This document shows positions 63,110 through 64,000 of a stretch of DNA of 64,000 bases, in pieces (within the stretch, counting starts at the first letter, position 1; each line of letters opens with the position of its first letter). The DNA comes from Sphingomonas sp. IBVSS2 (GTDB lineage Bacteria > Pseudomonadota > Alphaproteobacteria > Sphingomonadales > Sphingomonadaceae): NCBI RefSeq assembly GCF_002127225.1, contig NZ_NFUR01000001.1, forward strand, positions 931,592 through 995,591, written 5' to 3'. The notes beneath the pieces were generated by a model. That model was not told the DNA's origin and made no database searches. It saw nothing but the letters and a program-made list of their open reading frames with translations. Position numbers and translations under genes: made by a program.

Positions 63110-63400
63110 TTACGCTTCGTCGCCGGCATCGACATAGCGCCGTTCGCCGGTGGCGGGATTGAACCAGATGGTCACGAGCCGCCCGGTCTCTTCATCGCGG
63201 AAGCGCTCGGTGGTGGGGTGCCAGCCGGCCGGGTCGACCGGGCCGTCGGCGCCGCGATAATGGAAGCGTTCGAACAGGGTGCCGAGCAGCAGCACGCCGG
63301 CCATGGCCAGCATCGGCCAGGCGGCGGCGTCCAGCAAGGTCATCGCGGCCGCCGCGACGAACCACAGGACCGCCACGATCGTCACGACCAGGCGGAGCAT
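63110..63400 (-). CDS. Hypothetical small membrane protein
   Basis: The 96-residue product has two membrane helices (LVVTIVAVLWFVAAAAMTLL, PMLAMAGVLLLGTLFERF) and a soluble C-terminal part (TERFRDEETGRLVTIWFNPATGERRYVDAG). I do not recognise the family. It starts five bases after the ybjQ stop, so they form a two-gene unit. Confidence 0.7.
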   Translation of the reverse strand: MLRLVVTIVAVLWFVAAAAMTLLDAAAWPMLAMAGVLLLGTLFERFHYRGADGPVDPAGWHPTTERFRDEETGRLVTIWFNPATGERRYVDAGDEA

Positions 63401-63405
63401 CGGGA

Positions 63406-63735
63406 TCAGTCCAGCGGAGCCGGATCGAGCACCACCGCGGTGCCATAGGCGACGACTTCGTTCATCGCCTGTGCGATCTCGCCCGAATCGAAGCGCATCA
63501 TCACGATCGCATTGGCGCCCATCGCGTGCGCGTTGGCCACCATCCGGTCGATCGCGTGGCGGCGGGCATCCTCCACCAGCCGGGTATATTCGGGGATCTC
63601 GCCGCCGACGATCGAGCGCAGCGAGGCGCTGATATTGCCGCCGATGCCGCGGCTGCGGACGACGACGCCGAACACCTGGCCCAGGGTGCGGACCACGCTA
63701 TGGCCCGGGATATTCTCGGTGGTGGTGACGATCAT
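63406..63735 (-). CDS. YbjQ (UPF0145)-family protein
   Basis: The 109-residue protein is a complete YbjQ domain: IVTTTENIPGHSVVRTLGQVFG, RSRGIGGNISASLRSIVGGE, ARRHAIDRMVANAHAMGANAIVMMRFDS and EVVAYGTAVVL. The family forms pentamers and is described as heavy-metal-binding; its biological role is unclear. AAGGGA lies upstream of ATG 63735. It is divergent from the lipoprotein gene. Confidence 0.9.
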   Translation of the reverse strand: MIVTTTENIPGHSVVRTLGQVFGVVVRSRGIGGNISASLRSIVGGEIPEYTRLVEDARRHAIDRMVANAHAMGANAIVMMRFDSGEIAQAMNEVVAYGTAVVLDPAPLD

Positions 63736-63837
63736 GGTTCCATCCCTTGAGTCGTTGCCCGCATCCTGCCGGTGTGCGGATGGATTGCCAAGCGCCGCGC
63801 CGTGCTGATAGCTCTCTGCCCCGAGCTAGGGGGTGGG

Positions 63838-64000
63838 ATGCACGGAAAGATCGATTTCTCGGTGCTCAAGGTGACGGTGGCGACGTCCGCCGCGCTGCTC
63901 GCGAGCGGCTGCGGCGGCGGGTCGCTGGTCGCGAACCAGCCCACCCGGATGTGTGTCGACGCTGCCGGCCGCCGCATCGCCGATGCGAATTGCGGCGGCG
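63838..64000 (+). CDS. Lipoprotein with cysteine-containing repeat (3' partial)
   Basis: 54 codons are visible before the window ends. A lipoprotein signal (VATSAALLASGCGGG, lipid on Cys25) follows a short basic start; the mature part begins RMCVDAAGRRIADANCGG, a CVDxxGRRxxDxxC pattern that occurs in sphingomonad hypothetical lipoproteins rich in glycine. GGGGGTGG is just before ATG 63838. Function unknown. Confidence 0.65.
   Translation, partial: MHGKIDFSVLKVTVATSAALLASGCGGGSLVANQPTRMCVDAAGRRIADANCGG

Overview
The window is a dense stretch of high-GC chromosome, most likely from a Sphingomonas-like alphaproteobacterium (Sphingomonadales). Pointers to this are a UrcA-family protein, the mdh...sucD-sucA-sucB-lpd gene order, a CIRCE-controlled groES-groEL pair, an EpsB/PrsK/PrsR/PrsT polysaccharide-regulation block, the extragenic repeats of the CGTCA...TGACG type, and GC-ending codons throughout. 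I saw no rRNA, tRNA, CRISPR array, insertion sequence or prophage block. One isolated beta-helix gene (8542-9867) is less GC-rich and looks acquired.

Layout. 1-3.6 kb: a GT4 glycosyltransferase (5' end outside the window) and a GH130 protein. 3.6-9.9 kb: an OPT transporter, a DMP19-like protein, an ArsR/SRPBCC pair, an AI-2E-family permease and the pectate-lyase-like gene. 9.9-16.8 kb: a HerA-like ATPase, an EF-hand protein, and the envelope quality-control genes hflK-hflC and a Do-type protease, divergent from mrp. 16.8-25.5 kb: a CoA-binding protein, a winged-helix/TPR regulator divergent from the UrcA gene, tryptophan catabolism (kynA and a kynureninase-like gene), dapD with a HAD phosphatase, and a luciferase-like oxidoreductase. 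25.7-32.1 kb: a PepSY/response regulator/histidine kinase operon, uup, an HWE-like kinase and a DUF815 ATPase. 32.1-40.2 kb: a sugar transferase-prsK-prsR-prsT operon, divergent from a mannose-1-phosphate guanylyltransferase. 40.2-42.4 kb: a sulfotransferase with an N-terminal Nif11-like domain, an Asp/Asn beta-hydroxylase and an HNH protein. 42.4-53.7 kb: PepF, GroEL/ES, SppA and assorted small genes. 53.8-63 kb: a TCA-cycle operon on the minus strand (mdh, two exported unknowns, sucD, sucA, sucB, lpd) with no sucC. The end holds a two-gene unit with YbjQ and the start of a lipoprotein gene.

How the parts fit. Two regions concern surface glycans: GT4/GH130, and the EpsB-type transferase with its PrsK/PrsR/PrsT module beside a GDP-mannose supply gene. 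Envelope quality control is strongly represented (HflKC, Do protease, SppA, PepF, GroESL). The TCA operon supplies the oxoglutarate dehydrogenase complex.

Most notable non-genic signals: two related long palindromes 14 kb apart (28241-28315 and 42349-42432); a perfect 20-bp inverted repeat that covers the ribosome binding site of a serine hydrolase (53731-53778); 11-bp-phased direct repeats in front of the winged-helix regulator (18831-18882) and in front of the PepSY-two-component operon (28159-28174); and a terminator-like hairpin in the leader of the EF-hand gene (12049-12083). The most intriguing protein-level signal is the Nif11-like/sulfotransferase fusion divergent from a beta-hydroxylase.
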